A DNA stretch of 64,000 nucleotides from Acanthopleura granulata (Eukaryota; Mollusca; Polyplacophora; Chitonida; Chitonidae): assembly GCA_016165875.1 (NCBI GenBank), contig JABBOT010000010.1, positions 11,869,700 through 11,933,699 of the forward strand, read 5' to 3'. The notes under the pieces were generated by a model. That model was not told the DNA's origin and did no database searches. It saw only the letters and a list, made by a program, of their open reading frames with translations. The translations under genes were made by a program, and so were the position numbers. Of this stretch, positions 1 through 11,700 are shown one piece after another; the first letter of the stretch is position 1, and every line of letters starts with the position of its first letter.

Positions 1-240
1 GCTAGTTCAAGGTATTTTTTGTAGTGAGTTTGATATTATAATAGCCTGCACTGCACATACTGTTTGCAACATATCCTAATGATCTAACTTAATATATTTC
101 ATGTATCGTCAAACTTTTCTTCAAAAAATGAAGAAATAAAATTTGTAGAATTCATTACTCACTCAGTCTAAAAAGCTGAATAAATTTACAAGGAATCCTT
201 TCTATACCTGAAATGATATCTTTTTCAAGGAGCACACAAT

Positions 241-543
241 GGACCTCTGCTGGGAGATTCTAGGTATCCTTGTCGACCCTCTCCTTTAATCCCATTCAGA
301 AACCCCCAGGAACCCCGCCATCAGCAGTACAAGAATGCCCACACCAGGACCAGAGCGTGAGTGTTACAGACATTTGGGGTGCTAAAGCGAAGGTTTGTTT
401 ACCTCCATAACGAATCACGCATGACACCGAACAAAGTGTGCAAACTTTTAGTGTGTTGTGCTATTTTGCACAGCATTGCAATGGAGAAGGGAGACAAAAT
501 TGAGCCAGAACCCCAGGAGCCCGACAATTCTCATAAACCCTGA
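241..543 (+). pseudogene. PIF/Harbinger transposase C-terminal exon (copy A), interrupted
   Basis: Frame 1 reads GPLLGDSRYPCRPSPL, then TFGVLKRRF, then VCKLLVCCAILHSIA. These are the signature blocks of the C-terminal half of Harbinger (HARBI1-like) DDE transposases, which cut and paste the element in the nucleus. An in-frame TGA at 358-360 replaces the residues just before TFGVLKRRF. The frame otherwise stays open to a TGA at 541-543, with an acidic tail EKGDKIEPEPQEPDN. The catalytic Asp residues are encoded upstream and are not readable here, because the copy reaches the window edge. The family call is strong. Inactivity is inferred from the stop. Confidence 0.85.
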
Positions 544-1759
544 TCATGCTGTGGAGGAACGAATTCAAAAACGTAACAATGATTTAAGCTTTATAACAGT
601 TCTTAACAAGCAAACCAATTACAGTAACACAAATATAACTATATACAAACAGTAAATTTTAAATTCTTCCAACATTCATAGACACACACGGAAGTCATAT
701 GGGAAAGTGTATTCATCTCTTAATATTTGTCAATATATGCCTATATAATACCTGAAAGAAAAATAGTTTATCACAGCCATTTCCAAGGATAAACTTATTA
801 TTATAAATATTTTGTGTGTTTCGCAGATATACTGTCAAAATACTTCTGTTTTCTGTTTACACATTCGTATGTATGCACCTACATTATTTGGCATCAATCA
901 ACAGGTAGGTGAATGTGGAAAGACAGTGTGTAACAGTAATAGTACATCGAGCCAAGGGAGGGACAAGGTCGTTGATTTCGCTGAATACTGATACGCTTCT
1001 GAAAGGCACGTTCTTAAATTTATTGTTCGCCAGTCTACCACGCTAGGGCAATCCTGCGTTTACAAATCGGTTGCATATTTTTTCAATATGTCTTACAGGG
1101 TTATAAAATATGACCGAGTTACATGTACAAAACCCCACTTCAACACTCGTGCTATTTTTTTCTGTATGAACAGGAAATAAATTACTAGCATGTCCAGAGT
1201 AGCTCATTTATTTAAAATTTAAAATTTTCTTGTTGTGTGAAACATTAGTATTTATGCTGATTTATTTTACATTCTATGTTAAGATTTTAATATTAGAGCT
1301 TGCTTGTAAAATAATTTGCGAAGCTCTTTTGTTGTTTTGGCAACTCTGCCAACTCCAGGTCACTGGATGAAGGCAAAAAGAAATTTAATAACCTAAAGTG
1401 AGAAGGTGGGTGATCCATTTAAATATTGTTTCCAAGATTAGTACTGCCTTCGTTACCTGTCACCTCTTGCCAACATAAATTGGTTATCTTTGTCAGACAC
1501 ACTTACCTGAGACCTATACATACACGCACACGTATGTCCGCAATGCTGTTGTATTAGCTCTGCCATAGATGTATGATAGACTAAGAGGATTATATACTGT
1601 GTTTTGCGTGACATTCAGTGTAATTAAATTAAAATTTCACGCTTATGTTTCAACCATATTTGATCTAATGTAACATTTCGTGTACTGATATGAAATGGTT
1701 ACGTCATGAGCATTGTGAATAATCACTGAGCTATGTTATATATACATACATTGTTACAG
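544..1759. other. Non-coding interior of Harbinger copy A
   Basis: No supported gene. Bases 544-890 belong to the arm repeated in reverse at 4490-4850. The rest is AT-rich and has no ORF resembling the expected SANT/Myb DNA-binding exon, which may be lost or too decayed to recognise. Confidence 0.5.
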
Positions 1760-1909
1760 CAAAAAGAAAGAAGTCAGATTCTCGACATCCCCCGACAGGA
1801 GGCTAACCACCATCCAGCCCTTTGACCCCGGCTGAGGAGATGTGCATCAGTGCCCATGGAGATGATGAGTCTGTAAAAGAGATTGATGGCATCGATACCA
1901 ATCTGCAAA
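1760..1909 (+). pseudogene. Harbinger second-gene (SANT/Myb-like protein) exon, middle part
   Basis: The acceptor 'ttgttacag' ends at 1759. The frame reads RKKSDSRHPPTGG, a stop (TAA 1804-1806), then PPSSPLTPAEEMCISAHGDD and VKEIDGIDT. The basic stretch, the TGG-proline linker and the PLTPAEE block followed by a short acidic motif ending in G-I-D/E-T/S are typical of the linker downstream of the SANT/Myb-like domain in the second Harbinger protein. That protein binds element ends and helps the transposase enter the nucleus. The probable donor is at 1910 (gtataag) and leaves phase 1, which fits the next exon. The SANT domain itself was not found upstream. Confidence 0.6.
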
Positions 1910-2068
1910 GTATAAGATTATTGTATACTAGTTATCCTTTTCAGATAACATTAAAAAAGTTAATTGCAATTTTTTGGTCTGGCTGTCTGATATGGTTATG
2001 ACCTTAAATACTTCACATGAATTCATTACCTGATGTTCTTCTCTGTTAAACTCTTTGTTTATTTACAG

Positions 2069-2310
2069 CTTATGGTTTGACTTGCCTTCCCGATGCCTCA
2101 ACCTTGTTGGATCAAGATAATGACATCGTCTTGCTGTCATTCAACATTGCTGATAGGAGTCTCAAGAAGAGGGCGACTCCAGTTGCTGAGTTGCAAGCAG
2201 AGGCCCTTCGCATTGAGTGTGAGGCGAACAAATGTGTTGTTAGAGAGTACAATCTGCTTTATGAGGTCCTTGCACTAAAGAAGAGTCTGCAAAAGGTCCT
2301 CTGCAAATAA
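2069..2310 (+). pseudogene. Harbinger second-gene last exon (coiled-coil C-terminus)
   Basis: The acceptor 'atttacag' ends at 2068 and the reading frame continues from the exon at 1760-1909 with matching phase (a|ct). The 77-residue open frame ends at TAA 2308-2310. It contains ELQAEALRIECEANK and EYNLLYEVLALKKSLQKVL, a heptad-like C-terminal helix typical of the second Harbinger protein, where it supports dimerisation or contact with the transposase. The frame has no internal stop, so this part is less decayed than its upstream exon. Confidence 0.6.
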
Positions 2311-3449
2311 TTGGGCATTCCAGGAGATACATGTAGCAAGCTTAGCCATTACTTATTTTACTTTATTAGTTTTAACACCCTGTGAGACAACTCTGACCAG
2401 AGGGTATTATCTGTTCATTCTTTAGTCTATCTGTCTGTCATTTTCAAAAATATCTTGATAATCAAATTGTGTCTCTTTATAAAAATAGAGAACTTGTTTG
2501 GGTCTGCTCCAGTATAAAACCTGCTGAAATTGCACAAAATCCGACGGTATTTTACTGAGTTTTTATCTACTTTCTTTTGATCCAAATTTATATTTGTCTT
2601 TATATTGTTTACCTCCAAAAGTAACAATCGAAAGACCATACATGAATTCACTGGAGAGCTTCCCAGAAGGGTTTAGATTTTGTTCGGCACAAATGGCCCT
2701 TTAATCTACATGTTTGACCCAAATCCAAACTTTGAATAGAACTCCATTTAGATTAGAATCAGGAGATCATATTCTAAAACATAAAATAATGTATAAGGAT
2801 GCAAGATTTACCTGCATCTATTTGTTTACACATGAACAAGTACACTGGACAACTTGTATAATTATATTTTTATATTTGATATAATAATACATTTACTGGT
2901 AACAGTAACATTGTAAATTGGGCAATATTGTTTTGTGGAGATTAAATATAATATATATACATCAGTGTTAGTTTAAAAGCTCTACTACATAGCGAAATTC
3001 TATATAACCTATCAGAATAAGTTTCAGGGTGGAGTCCAGTTTCTCAACCGAACGCAACAATACCATATTTAATTTAAACCAACAATTCTGTGGGAAATAT
3101 GCATATTTTTAAAGACAATAAAGCTCCCAATACATCCATATTGTTTAGGTGTAAAAGCCTGTTTTTTCATGTTGAAAATCCTCACATCTCCACCCTGTAA
3201 AACACAGTAAACTTCTAAAAATTCATGAAGTGAAATGTGTAAGTAATATCTTTAATTTTACAGTCTATACAGTAAAATAGGTGTAAATGTATTTCGTTAC
3301 TCATAGACCCACTGGAGTTTGGATATTCATATACCATATACATGTAAGCCTATTACTACAACATTGCTCCATACATTATTTCAAGTGATTGAGTATTGAA
3401 TTGAGTCAAGTGAAAGTGTTTTATATTTCGCTGTGTAATTAATGAGCTT
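2311..3449. other. AT-rich non-coding stretch
   Basis: No gene or repeat was recognised. Short ORFs on both strands (for example 2427-2651 on the minus strand) lack motifs and look like chance frames. Part of this may be Harbinger copy A 3' sequence. Confidence 0.4.
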
Positions 3450-3970
3450 GTGTTGGAGACTGGGAATCTGAAGGCGCCCATGATTTTAAGTTTATAGGGG
3501 ACTGACCAGTCAGAGAGCTAGGAGATATCAGCTGTTAAGCTGTGACGCAAATATGTTGAGTTGTCTGTCAATGTAACATGTAATAACAAAGGAACAGGAG
3601 ACTGTGTTAATGTTATATGTTTTAAATATAGCAAGTACATGGATGAACAACAATGCAAAGTACTTGCAGAGCATTGTGTTGCGATAGAAGTAAGTTTCTT
3701 GATCATTCCATGTTATAAATTGACATATATACTTAAGCTATAAAAACAACACTTACTACAGTCTCAGGTCACAAGAGTGATCCGCGGTTTCAACAATTAC
3801 ACCACAGCCCATTCAGAATAACTGCGTGTCATGCTAGGCGACGAAGTGCGGTGAGATGTCAGATTCCGCTGTAGAGGTAGCTGTAAGAAAAAATACTTCA
3901 CCGAAATAAACATAATATGCTCCAACATTTTGGGCAAACTTAACTTAAAACATGAGCTGTCTTTCACTTT
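3450..3970 (+). repeat. Unclassified ~500 bp dispersed repeat, copy 1 (repeat R)
   Basis: This stretch matches the reverse complement of 14490-15025 over its length. Shared blocks include 'aggagatatcagctgtt', 'cattgtgttg' and 'accgaaataaacataatat'. Both copies keep one reading frame with conserved Cys residues: CNNKGTGDCVNVICFKYSKY here and CQVFTLATTEDHCVV in the partner. A donor-like 'gaagtaagt' follows the frame here at about 3687. No protein family was recognised. It could be a MITE-like element, or a duplicated exon with its flank. Confidence 0.6.
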
Positions 3971-4489
3971 AAATTACTATACTGTTCATTACAACCTTCA
4001 TGAACCTTAACTAAAAAAATAACAAGTTTGAAAATGAAAAAGCTAGCCACATGAGTTAGAGTAGTTGTGCTAAGAACTATTCCATGCCCTCGTACAATTA
4101 GAACTGTTCCGAAAAATAAGATACATGCAGACTATTTATTGTGCACAATACTTTCACAATTATAGCTGTTACAATTACATTATCTTTACCTGTACAGGAG
4201 ATGCCACATATTCTTTTGTTTAATATAATGTCATCACTTTGAGCATGGGTAAAATTTTCAGTTGTCCGCTATACCTTTGCCTATTTAAGTGAAGTGCCAG
4301 TATAATCCTTTTTTTAAGAAATTGGACATGTAAATATGATACATTCTGGAGTAAAAAAAATGTATGAATCATAAGTACAGATTTCTATGTCCATGTTGTG
4401 TTAGAAATTAGTCATGTCTTTTTCTGTGATCCCTCCGATCAACCATAATTTGGCGATGTGGCGGCGATAACAAGTAAGACATTACATAC
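3971..4489. other. Non-coding spacer before the inverted Harbinger arm
   Basis: AT-rich sequence with no supported gene. It probably contains the right flank of repeat R and the 3' flank of Harbinger copy B. Confidence 0.35.
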
Positions 4490-4849
4490 AAATAATGTAC
4501 ATGCGTACATATGAATGTGTACACGGAATACAGCAGTATTTTGACAGAGTATCTGCGAAACACATAAAATATTTATAATAATAAGTTTATTCTTGCAAAT
4601 GGGTGTGATGAATTATTGTTGTTTCATGTATTATATAGGCATACATTGACAGGTATTAAGAGATGAATACATTTTTTCCATATCACTTCCATATGTATCT
4701 ATGAATGTTGGAAGAATTTAAAATTTACTGTTTATACATAGTATGTCATATCTTGGTTACTGTAACTGGTTTGCTTTTAAAGAACTGTTATAAAACTTAA
4801 GTTATTAAAAATTTAGTTTTCACCCAAACACTGTGCCGGCGATCCTGTT

Positions 4850-5058
4850 ACGTTTTTTGAATGCCATCCTCAACAACAGAGTCAGGGGATATGAGAACGG
4901 TATTGTCGGGCTCCTGGGGCTCTGGCTCAATTCTGTCTCCCTTCTCCATTGCTATGCTGTGCAAAATAGCACAACACACTACAAGGTTCCTGGCGGTTTC
5001 TGTATGGGATCAAAGGAGAGGGTCGACAAGGATACCTAGAATCTCCCAGCAGAGGTCC
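4850..5058 (-). pseudogene. PIF/Harbinger transposase C-terminal exon (copy B), internally deleted
   Basis: The minus strand begins with the same GPLLGDSRYPCRPSPLIPY block as copy A. It then jumps directly to CCAILHS followed by EPEPQEPDN. Relative to copy A, the segment holding TFGVLKRRF and its neighbours is missing, about 30 codons. This copy keeps the acidic tail and extends it before the stop. The transposase would be non-functional. The shared tail shows that copies A and B come from the same subfamily. Confidence 0.75.
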
Positions 5059-5261
5059 ATTGTTTGCACCTTGAAAAAGATATCATTTCAGCTATAGAAA
5101 GGATTCATTGTATATTTATTCAGCTTTTTTAGACTGAGTGAGTAATTAATTCTACAATGTTTTTTTTCATTTTTCCAAGAAAAGTTTAACGATACATGAA
5201 ATATATAAACTTAGATTATCCGCATAATTTCCAAACAATATGTGCAGTGCAGGATATTATA

Positions 5262-5372
5262 ATAAGATCAAACTCACTACAAAGTGTCACTAGCAGTGTG
5301 AAAATATACAACTGCCTGGTCAATGGGCAACCACATTGGTTATCATCATTTGATGATCACAAATCATCTGAA
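5262..5372 (-). pseudogene. Harbinger transposase exon with second catalytic Asp region (copy B)
   Basis: On the minus strand the frame gives LQMICDHQMMITNVVAH followed by a stop where a Trp is expected, then PGS. This is the region between the first and second catalytic acidic residues of Harbinger DDE transposases. It sits upstream (in minus orientation) of the C-terminal exon at 4850-5058, in the right order. Stops and a disrupted end show decay. Part of this exon also occurs at the left edge of the window (bases 1-40) as copy A. Confidence 0.6.
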
Positions 5373-5534
5373 GTGCCAGGAAATACTCAAAATTATGGCT
5401 ATATTTCATTTTAATGAAATTCCACTAAATTAATTCCACTTAAATGTTATCTTGATGCTTAATTTCAGCAATTTCATAGGTGGGGATAGGATTAAGAATG
5501 ATATTGCTTTAATAAGACAACATTTATCTGCACA

Positions 5535-5655
5535 TTGAGGCTGTGGAAACCTGTCCTATTAACAAAATCCTGCTCCCTCCCAAATGGGGCTTCAATTCGT
5601 ATCTCTGTGCAGTCCACTGTTCCAATGATTTATGAAAATCCTGCAGAGTTAATAA
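5535..5655 (-). pseudogene. Harbinger transposase exon with first catalytic Asp (copy B)
   Basis: The minus strand reads IIGTVDCTEIRIEAP then FVNRTGFHSLNVQ, the block carrying the first Asp of the DDE triad (GTVDCT) and the NR-x-GFHS-x-NVQ motif of Harbinger transposases. An acceptor-like 'ctctgcag' precedes it. A TAA lies four codons into the exon. The expected donor after NVQ is mutated to 'cagataaa'. With the exons at 5262-5372 and 4850-5058 it makes a collinear but inactive minus-strand transposase. Confidence 0.7.
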
Positions 5656-5669
5656 ATAATTGTACATAT

Positions 5670-7682
5670 ATGAACAAAAGTTGTAATATTGCAATACTTC
5701 TTACAAGTTACATTTTTGGTATTTATGTGTTAAAGATAACTTTGACATTGAACCAAGGGGGCTCACTCTGTCAAATTACCCCCGTTTTCCCTTTCTCGTT
5801 TTTACTAAGTTCTGTCTTTCTTTACTTTTTGTGCTGCTTAGCTTTATTGATTTAAGGAATATTTTGCGTGTGTGTGTATCAAATGAGGTATGAAAAACAT
5901 GTTTTACAAGAGTAACAAAAAAGATAGCTTTTCAGGGTATCATGATTTTCAGTATGTTTATTCTTCTCCGGATTTAGATGAAGTTCATCTTTTTGAATTA
6001 CACCAGTTACGTGTTGACATTTTCACTACGATGATATAAGGTATTTAATCTTCGACGCAAGTGTAAATACCCTATCTAATTGGATTAAAACAAGTCCATC
6101 CGGTGCGATGAAAGCCAGCCATAACTCGACGTGCCTAGGACCCCCTGGGAAACGGTCCTGTGTCGTAACCGGTGGGTAATGGTGTTCACAACATCTAGCA
6201 CAATCCTTCATACACTGGATTTGGATATACCACCCAAGGAGCCCTCATGGTGATGAGGAAGCTTCCCGTTGCCATGGACCGTAGACAAACACAGACTTGG
6301 AGCACAACAGGGAGCGCAGCAGGCCGTAGCGAGGTTCTCTCGAAGTCAACAATAATCGACCTAACGAAAAACATGGTTGTGGTACGGAAATTCGGTACCT
6401 TCTGTTAACATAGCACAGACGATCGTTAACGCCATACTGGCAAAATTGTTTTAAATGCGGCCCGCGCTTCTATAATTGGGAGATCACTCTGCAGGTTTTC
6501 GAAACAGTGGACTTTTATCAGCGTACAAAAGCAACACTTACGTGTTTATGCCTTTAAATTTTGTCATCAGTGCTGAAAAATTTTATATATGCGGATCTAT
6601 GGCTTCCTACTATTAATCTTATAGCTGGCTAAAAGCCGATATTCACTCTGCATTCTTATATTTTCTGCACAAAAATAAAACACGCATAGCATCTCAACAA
6701 TTATACGCGTAATTTAGTATGCTATAAAAACAACACTTGCATTTTTTTTACATACACGCTAATATCTTATACCTGTCTCTATATACATGACTGTAAGTAT
6801 GTATATCTTGATAAATATTTATTATTATAACAACATATAAATTCAAAAAACCATAACACAGAAATGGAACATTTTTCCAAAAGCCGGTTCGCACTATGAA
6901 CGCCATCAACCAAACAGTGACGAGATAAAAGAACCAATGAAGCCCCCCCCCTCCCCGATTCGTATAAGAGGCCTGCGCCAGCATTTTACAAAATCACTGG
7001 GAGAAGTGCAGACATGGTAACGAGAACCAGCCCATTGTGAGGTTATCTCTACACTATCTGTGCTAATTCCTAACGCTGTATATATATCTTGTATATATTC
7101 GAGATTGTATATGTTATAACACAGAAGTTTGTGGGTACTTCACCTACTTCCAGGTACTATTTAACCGGGGTTATTTATCGGAGCTGACGCCGACAGTGGC
7201 CGGTATGTGGTCATATTCTCCCACCCCCTCTCTCACGTTGTGTAATTAGGTGTGTGTGTGTGTGTCGTGTTTGAGTGCATGTCTTCAAACGTAGATTCTT
7301 ACATGTAGAAGGACACATAGCACCATAAGACTGATAGCGAGTTGTGGGACTCTCAAAGCAAATATTTGTACGCATATATATTAAATACAGCTGGGAAATC
7401 TTCCTTTAGAACAGGGCTATAGTCTGCTATGCCTTACGTATAGCGGTAGGATTGTACTTGTAGGAAAGTCTTGTACTTGCACTGTCTCTCTGCCATACGA
7501 ACACAGCGCCTATTGATGTGTCTGTCGCCAGGAGCAGCTCCCGGGCGATCCCCTTTGTTCTCTTGGAACAGTCATTACGTAATAACCCGCCTTGTCCGTG
7601 CGCCCTATATCTCTGTACTTACCCACACTAAAGCTGCCAGCATAGACGATCCGGGGGGCGGGGGGGGGGGGAGGAAACCTCT
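5670..7682. other. Intergenic or intronic stretch without supported genes
   Basis: No gene was recognised. It contains a (GT) repeat near 7246-7264 and a G-rich run at 7652-7671, just before LINE-A ORF1. The short ORFs on either strand have no motifs. The last few hundred bases may include the LINE-A 5' untranslated region, whose boundary could not be placed. Confidence 0.4.
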
Positions 7683-8535
7683 ATGGAATTTGTGCAGACC
7701 CGCTCTGCAACTCCATCTGTTGAGCGTACCAACTCAGATGGAAAAAAGAAAAGACAATCCAGTCAAAAAAATAACCACAATGTCATAATCACCTCCATGG
7801 GAGATTTACCCATTTCGGCTTGGAATAATATAAAGATTGGTCAAGCTATACAACGCGTTATAGGTAACATCAAGGAAGTCAAGAAGTGTGGTAGAAAAGA
7901 CCTACTGATTATATTCTCAGGTCCTGCACAAGCTAAAAAGTCTTAAGCTTAACCCAAGAGTGTCTCTTGGGAAGGAATGTACAATACCGACTGCAGTCAT
8001 CTTCCATGTCTTTTCGGGGAGTTATATACAGGGTGGGTGAAGAGTTGACAGAAGATGACGGTGTATGTGCCCAGAAAAAAGTAGGTCCGTGAAAGCTGAA
8101 AGAATGTATAAAGGAAAGAAAAAATTAAAACATCGTGCATGTTATTAGCTTTCGACCTGGAGGAGCTGCCCACGGAAGTTACGTTGGGTAATGAAATATT
8201 CCCAGTCAAACCATACATCCCCCTGCCCTTCGTTGTTTTTATTGCCAGGCTTACGGACATAGAGGAAAGCCAAAAATGCCAGGCGAGGTGTTCAGGCGAC
8301 CATGACTTTGAGCACTGTGACAATTTAGATAGGCCATTATGTGTCAACTGTGACTCTCCTGGTCACTTGTCAGCATACTTCGGGTGTCCATACAGGAAAC
8401 AAATAGGCAGAGCCCAATATATATGGGTGACTCAAAAGATCTCGTTCTCTGAAGCCCTGGAGAATTAGAAGGCAAGGACACCACAGCCCCACCTTCAGTA
8501 CAGCAAACTACAATACAGCCCATAACTGAGTTTAA
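7683..8535 (+). pseudogene. LINE-A ORF1, gag-like zinc-knuckle protein
   Basis: The frame starts MEFVQTRSATPSVERTNSDG and is basic and Ser/Thr-rich, as LINE ORF1 N-termini often are. Near 8230-8400 there are zinc knuckles split by a frameshift: CFYCQAYGHRGK in one frame, then CSGDHDFEHC and CVNCDSPGHLSAYFGC in another. Such knuckles bind element RNA in a ribonucleoprotein particle. At least three frame changes and a stop after AQAKKS break the gene. The region from 8480 on (PSVQQTTIQPITEF and a Thr/Gln-rich stretch) looks like its C-terminal tail. Confidence 0.75.
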
Positions 8536-8779
8536 ACGTGTCAAACCGGTCATGAAGTCTACTTCAACCCAAACTGAATCCACCTCCCCCATACAGACAG
8601 AAGACCTGTCTGTAAATATGGCCACTCGTATCATTGCTTTAATTGTTGAAATTATGCTAAAAGTCTTTGACCTGAGCGACAACAAGACCTTCGTTTCAGA
8701 AATACTCTGCATCACCCAGGCACCTTTGCCGTCTGAACTAGTCAACTTTCGCCGTCTAGCCCCTATGTTGAACAGTTTA

Positions 8780-11700
8780 GCGGAAAGTACTCTGAGATCA
8801 AAATTCCTCAACTTAAGAGTATCGAGGCCCAGTGTTTTAATATATCTAGATCTTCTGGCCCTGCTGTCAGTATCGTGAACATCTACAACCCTTCCAAACA
8901 TGTCGAATGGGACGATCTTAATATAAATATGTCTGTAGTTAGCCCATCGTTTATTCTATGCGGTGATTTTAATGCCCACACTCCGATTTGGGGATCTTCT
9001 ACCACTAAGTGTAATGGGAAAATCATCGTCGATTTTATCGACGACTACAACATTTGTGTACTTAACGACGGGAAGGGCACTCGGATGGACCCCCACTCAG
9101 GCATTGTATCCCACCTTAATCTTACACTATGCTCATCAGACATAAGCTTATCGTTCGACTGGTCAGTCGATGTGACTTCTCCCTGTGGCAGCGGCAACCT
9201 CCCTATTTTAGTCTCATGTCGGTTTACTCCCCACGTTAATGAACTTGGTCAACCTTCTTGGTGGAGCACCAAACGTGCAAACTGGTCTGTCACCAGAAAG
9301 AATGCATAAAATCCTTCTCCGACGTATCCATTCATAAAAATGTAAATATATTTTATGACAATATTGTCAGTGCAATTAATACAGTAGCCGCTAAGGCTAT
9401 CCCCAAGACAGTAGGAGGAACTTTCCCAAAAATCCCCGTCCCTTGGTGGAACGAGGATTGCTCTAGAGCAATCAAGGAACGAAAGCGTCTTAAAAACCGT
9501 ACGCGTAGAACAAGGCTTTACGAAGACATCATCCTGTGCAAGCGTGCCAAGGCCGAAGCGCAGTGTACAATCAAGCGCAGCCAAAAAGAACACTGGCGTC
9601 AGTTTCGTTCTAATTTGAAAGAGCACACGCCTCTGAAATCGGTATGGGTCCAGATTAAATCTAAAAGTGGAAAAAGTAAAATTGGTCTCTACTCCAAGTA
9701 TTGTTCACAATGATGTTAGTTATGTCACTAATGCTGATAAAAGCAATGTATTAGCTGATAGTTTTTCATTTGTCTCCAGCTACTGCAAGTACCAACCAGA
9801 CTTCATTCCCCACAAAGAAGACATTGAAGAATTGTACCCCTTTACTAATATTATGCCCGAGGATACGCCAATTAATGATGATTTCTCTCCCCTAGAATTA
9901 AAGCAGGTCATTTCAACATCTTCGGAATCTTCCTCAGGAGAGGACGCCATTACGTATTCAATGTCATGTAATCTACCGGAGCAATGTATCTTCTGTTTCT
10001 CTTATACAATACCATATGGGCTAATATGAAACTCCCTTTTCAGTGGAAACAGGCTATTGTAGTTCCTATACTCAAGCTTGGTAAAGACTCCGCTGTTCCC
10101 TCGTCATACAGGCCTATTGCCCTCACTACTGCTCTGTGCAAACTGACGGAGAAGTTGACAAATAGCCGACTGATGTAGTATTTGAACAAACATAACATTT
10201 TTAGTCCTGTCCAGAGCGATTTTAGAAACAGGCGATGCACCGCTGATCACGTCATCATCCTGGAGAACAATATTCGAAACTCCTTGTCTAATAAAGAATA
10301 CCTATTCGCATAGACATAGAGAAGGCGTATGGCATGGTGTGGCGTACGGAAGTATTAATCAAAATGGAAGGCATGGGCATTGCTGGAAGAATATTAGGAT
10401 GGTTTAGGGATTTTCTCACTGACCGTTCCATTAAGGTCAGAGTTGGGCGGGACTACTCCAGACCAGTGTCCGTTGAGAACGGAGTGCCCCAGGACAGTGT
10501 CTTGTCCCCAACTCTATTTAATATTGATATCAATGACCTACCCAGTGCCCTGTCATCTAAACTTAAATGTACTCTATTTGCAGATGACAAAGCCATGTTG
10601 TGCATTTCGAGAAACCTCAATTTGTGTACCAAATATATCCAGCAGGGTTTGGATGATATTGTCGAGTGGGACCCAATATGGGGGTTTAAGTTCTGGTCTG
10701 AAAGAACGGAAGCAGTTATACTTACCAGGAGGACCATAAAGGATGCTGAGATTACCTTAAATAATTTTCCAGTCACACTTTCCTCCTCTTTCACATATCT
10801 CGGGGCAGTACTTGACGCACGGCTTACTTGGTCTAAGCATATTGATTACATATTGACTAAATGTAAGAAGTCCATCAATCTGATGAGGTGTGTCTCTGGG
10901 CGAGAATGGGGTGCTGACAGACACTGCCTGCTGTTACTGTACCGTTCCCTCGTTCGTTCAAGGCTAGATTACTGTTGTGAGGCCTACGACTCGGCCTGTA
11001 CCAGTCTTAAGTCTAGGCTTGACGCCATTCAGTGTGCGGCGCTGAGAATCTGCACAGGGGCAATGCGAACGACGCCACTCAATGCCATGCAGGTGTTCTG
11101 CCAAGAATGGCCCCTGCACATCCGCAGACGACTGCGCACTGTGGGGTTCTCTTTTAGACTTAGGGCGGATAGGAACAACTCTGCCTCTGCTATCCTCGCA
11201 CCTTCCTACTATGACGGCTTGTATGACAGTCGGCCTAATACAGCGTTATCATTCAAGCAGAGATCCAGCCAAACAGCTGCTCTTATTCAATCTGCGGATT
11301 TAAACATACAGCCCTCCTCTGTACCAGACTTCCCACCAAGGAACTTGATTTCCCCACATATCTCTACTGACCTTCATTCTAAAACTAGCAAGTCTACTAT
11401 TTCCTTATTATACGCTAAAGACCATATCCAGTCTAACTGGTCAGAGTACGTGAAAGTTTATACTGACGCGTCTAAGTGTCCTAACACCAATGTAGTGGGA
11501 GCGTCATTTTGCGTGCCAGAAATTAAATATACCAAGTCCTTTAGGCTGTCTGACTCTTTAGCCGTGCTCACTGCCGAATTCACTGCAATTATCTGTGCCC
11601 TCCAGTTTCTGATGGAACTTAGGCCTATACGGGCTGTTATTTTTACAGACTCTCTCTCTTCTCTACAGGCTCTGCTGAATTTTGCGCGGAACAAGTCCTC

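Larger units (their letters stand above)
1..5665. mobile_element. Two PIF/Harbinger copies in inverted orientation
   Basis: Bases 1-890 (+) and about 4490-5290 (-) are the same sequence in opposite orientation. Both carry the C-terminal part of a Harbinger transposase and a shared 3' flank. For example, the segment around 780-860 with a long TTTATTATTATAAATATT stretch is matched in reverse near 4555-4600. Between the arms lies a second-gene remnant (1760-2310) of the kind Harbinger elements carry. The minus copy extends further 5' to about 5660 and includes the exon with the first catalytic Asp. The plus copy runs off the left edge of the window. Two separate insertions or an inverted duplication would both give this layout. 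Terminal repeats and target duplications were not resolved. Confidence 0.75.

Noticed and set aside
5535..5855. A plus-strand 106-codon frame with a hydrophobic segment
   Set aside because: Its first third is antisense to the Harbinger transposase exon; the rest has no conserved motif.
7997..8347. A 116-codon minus-strand open frame opposite LINE-A ORF1
   Set aside because: It is antisense to the zinc-knuckle region of ORF1 and has no motif of its own.
8344..8901. The 185-codon minus-strand frame over the ORF1/ORF2 junction of LINE-A
   Set aside because: It is a shadow of the plus-strand LINE frames; no domain is recognisable in it.
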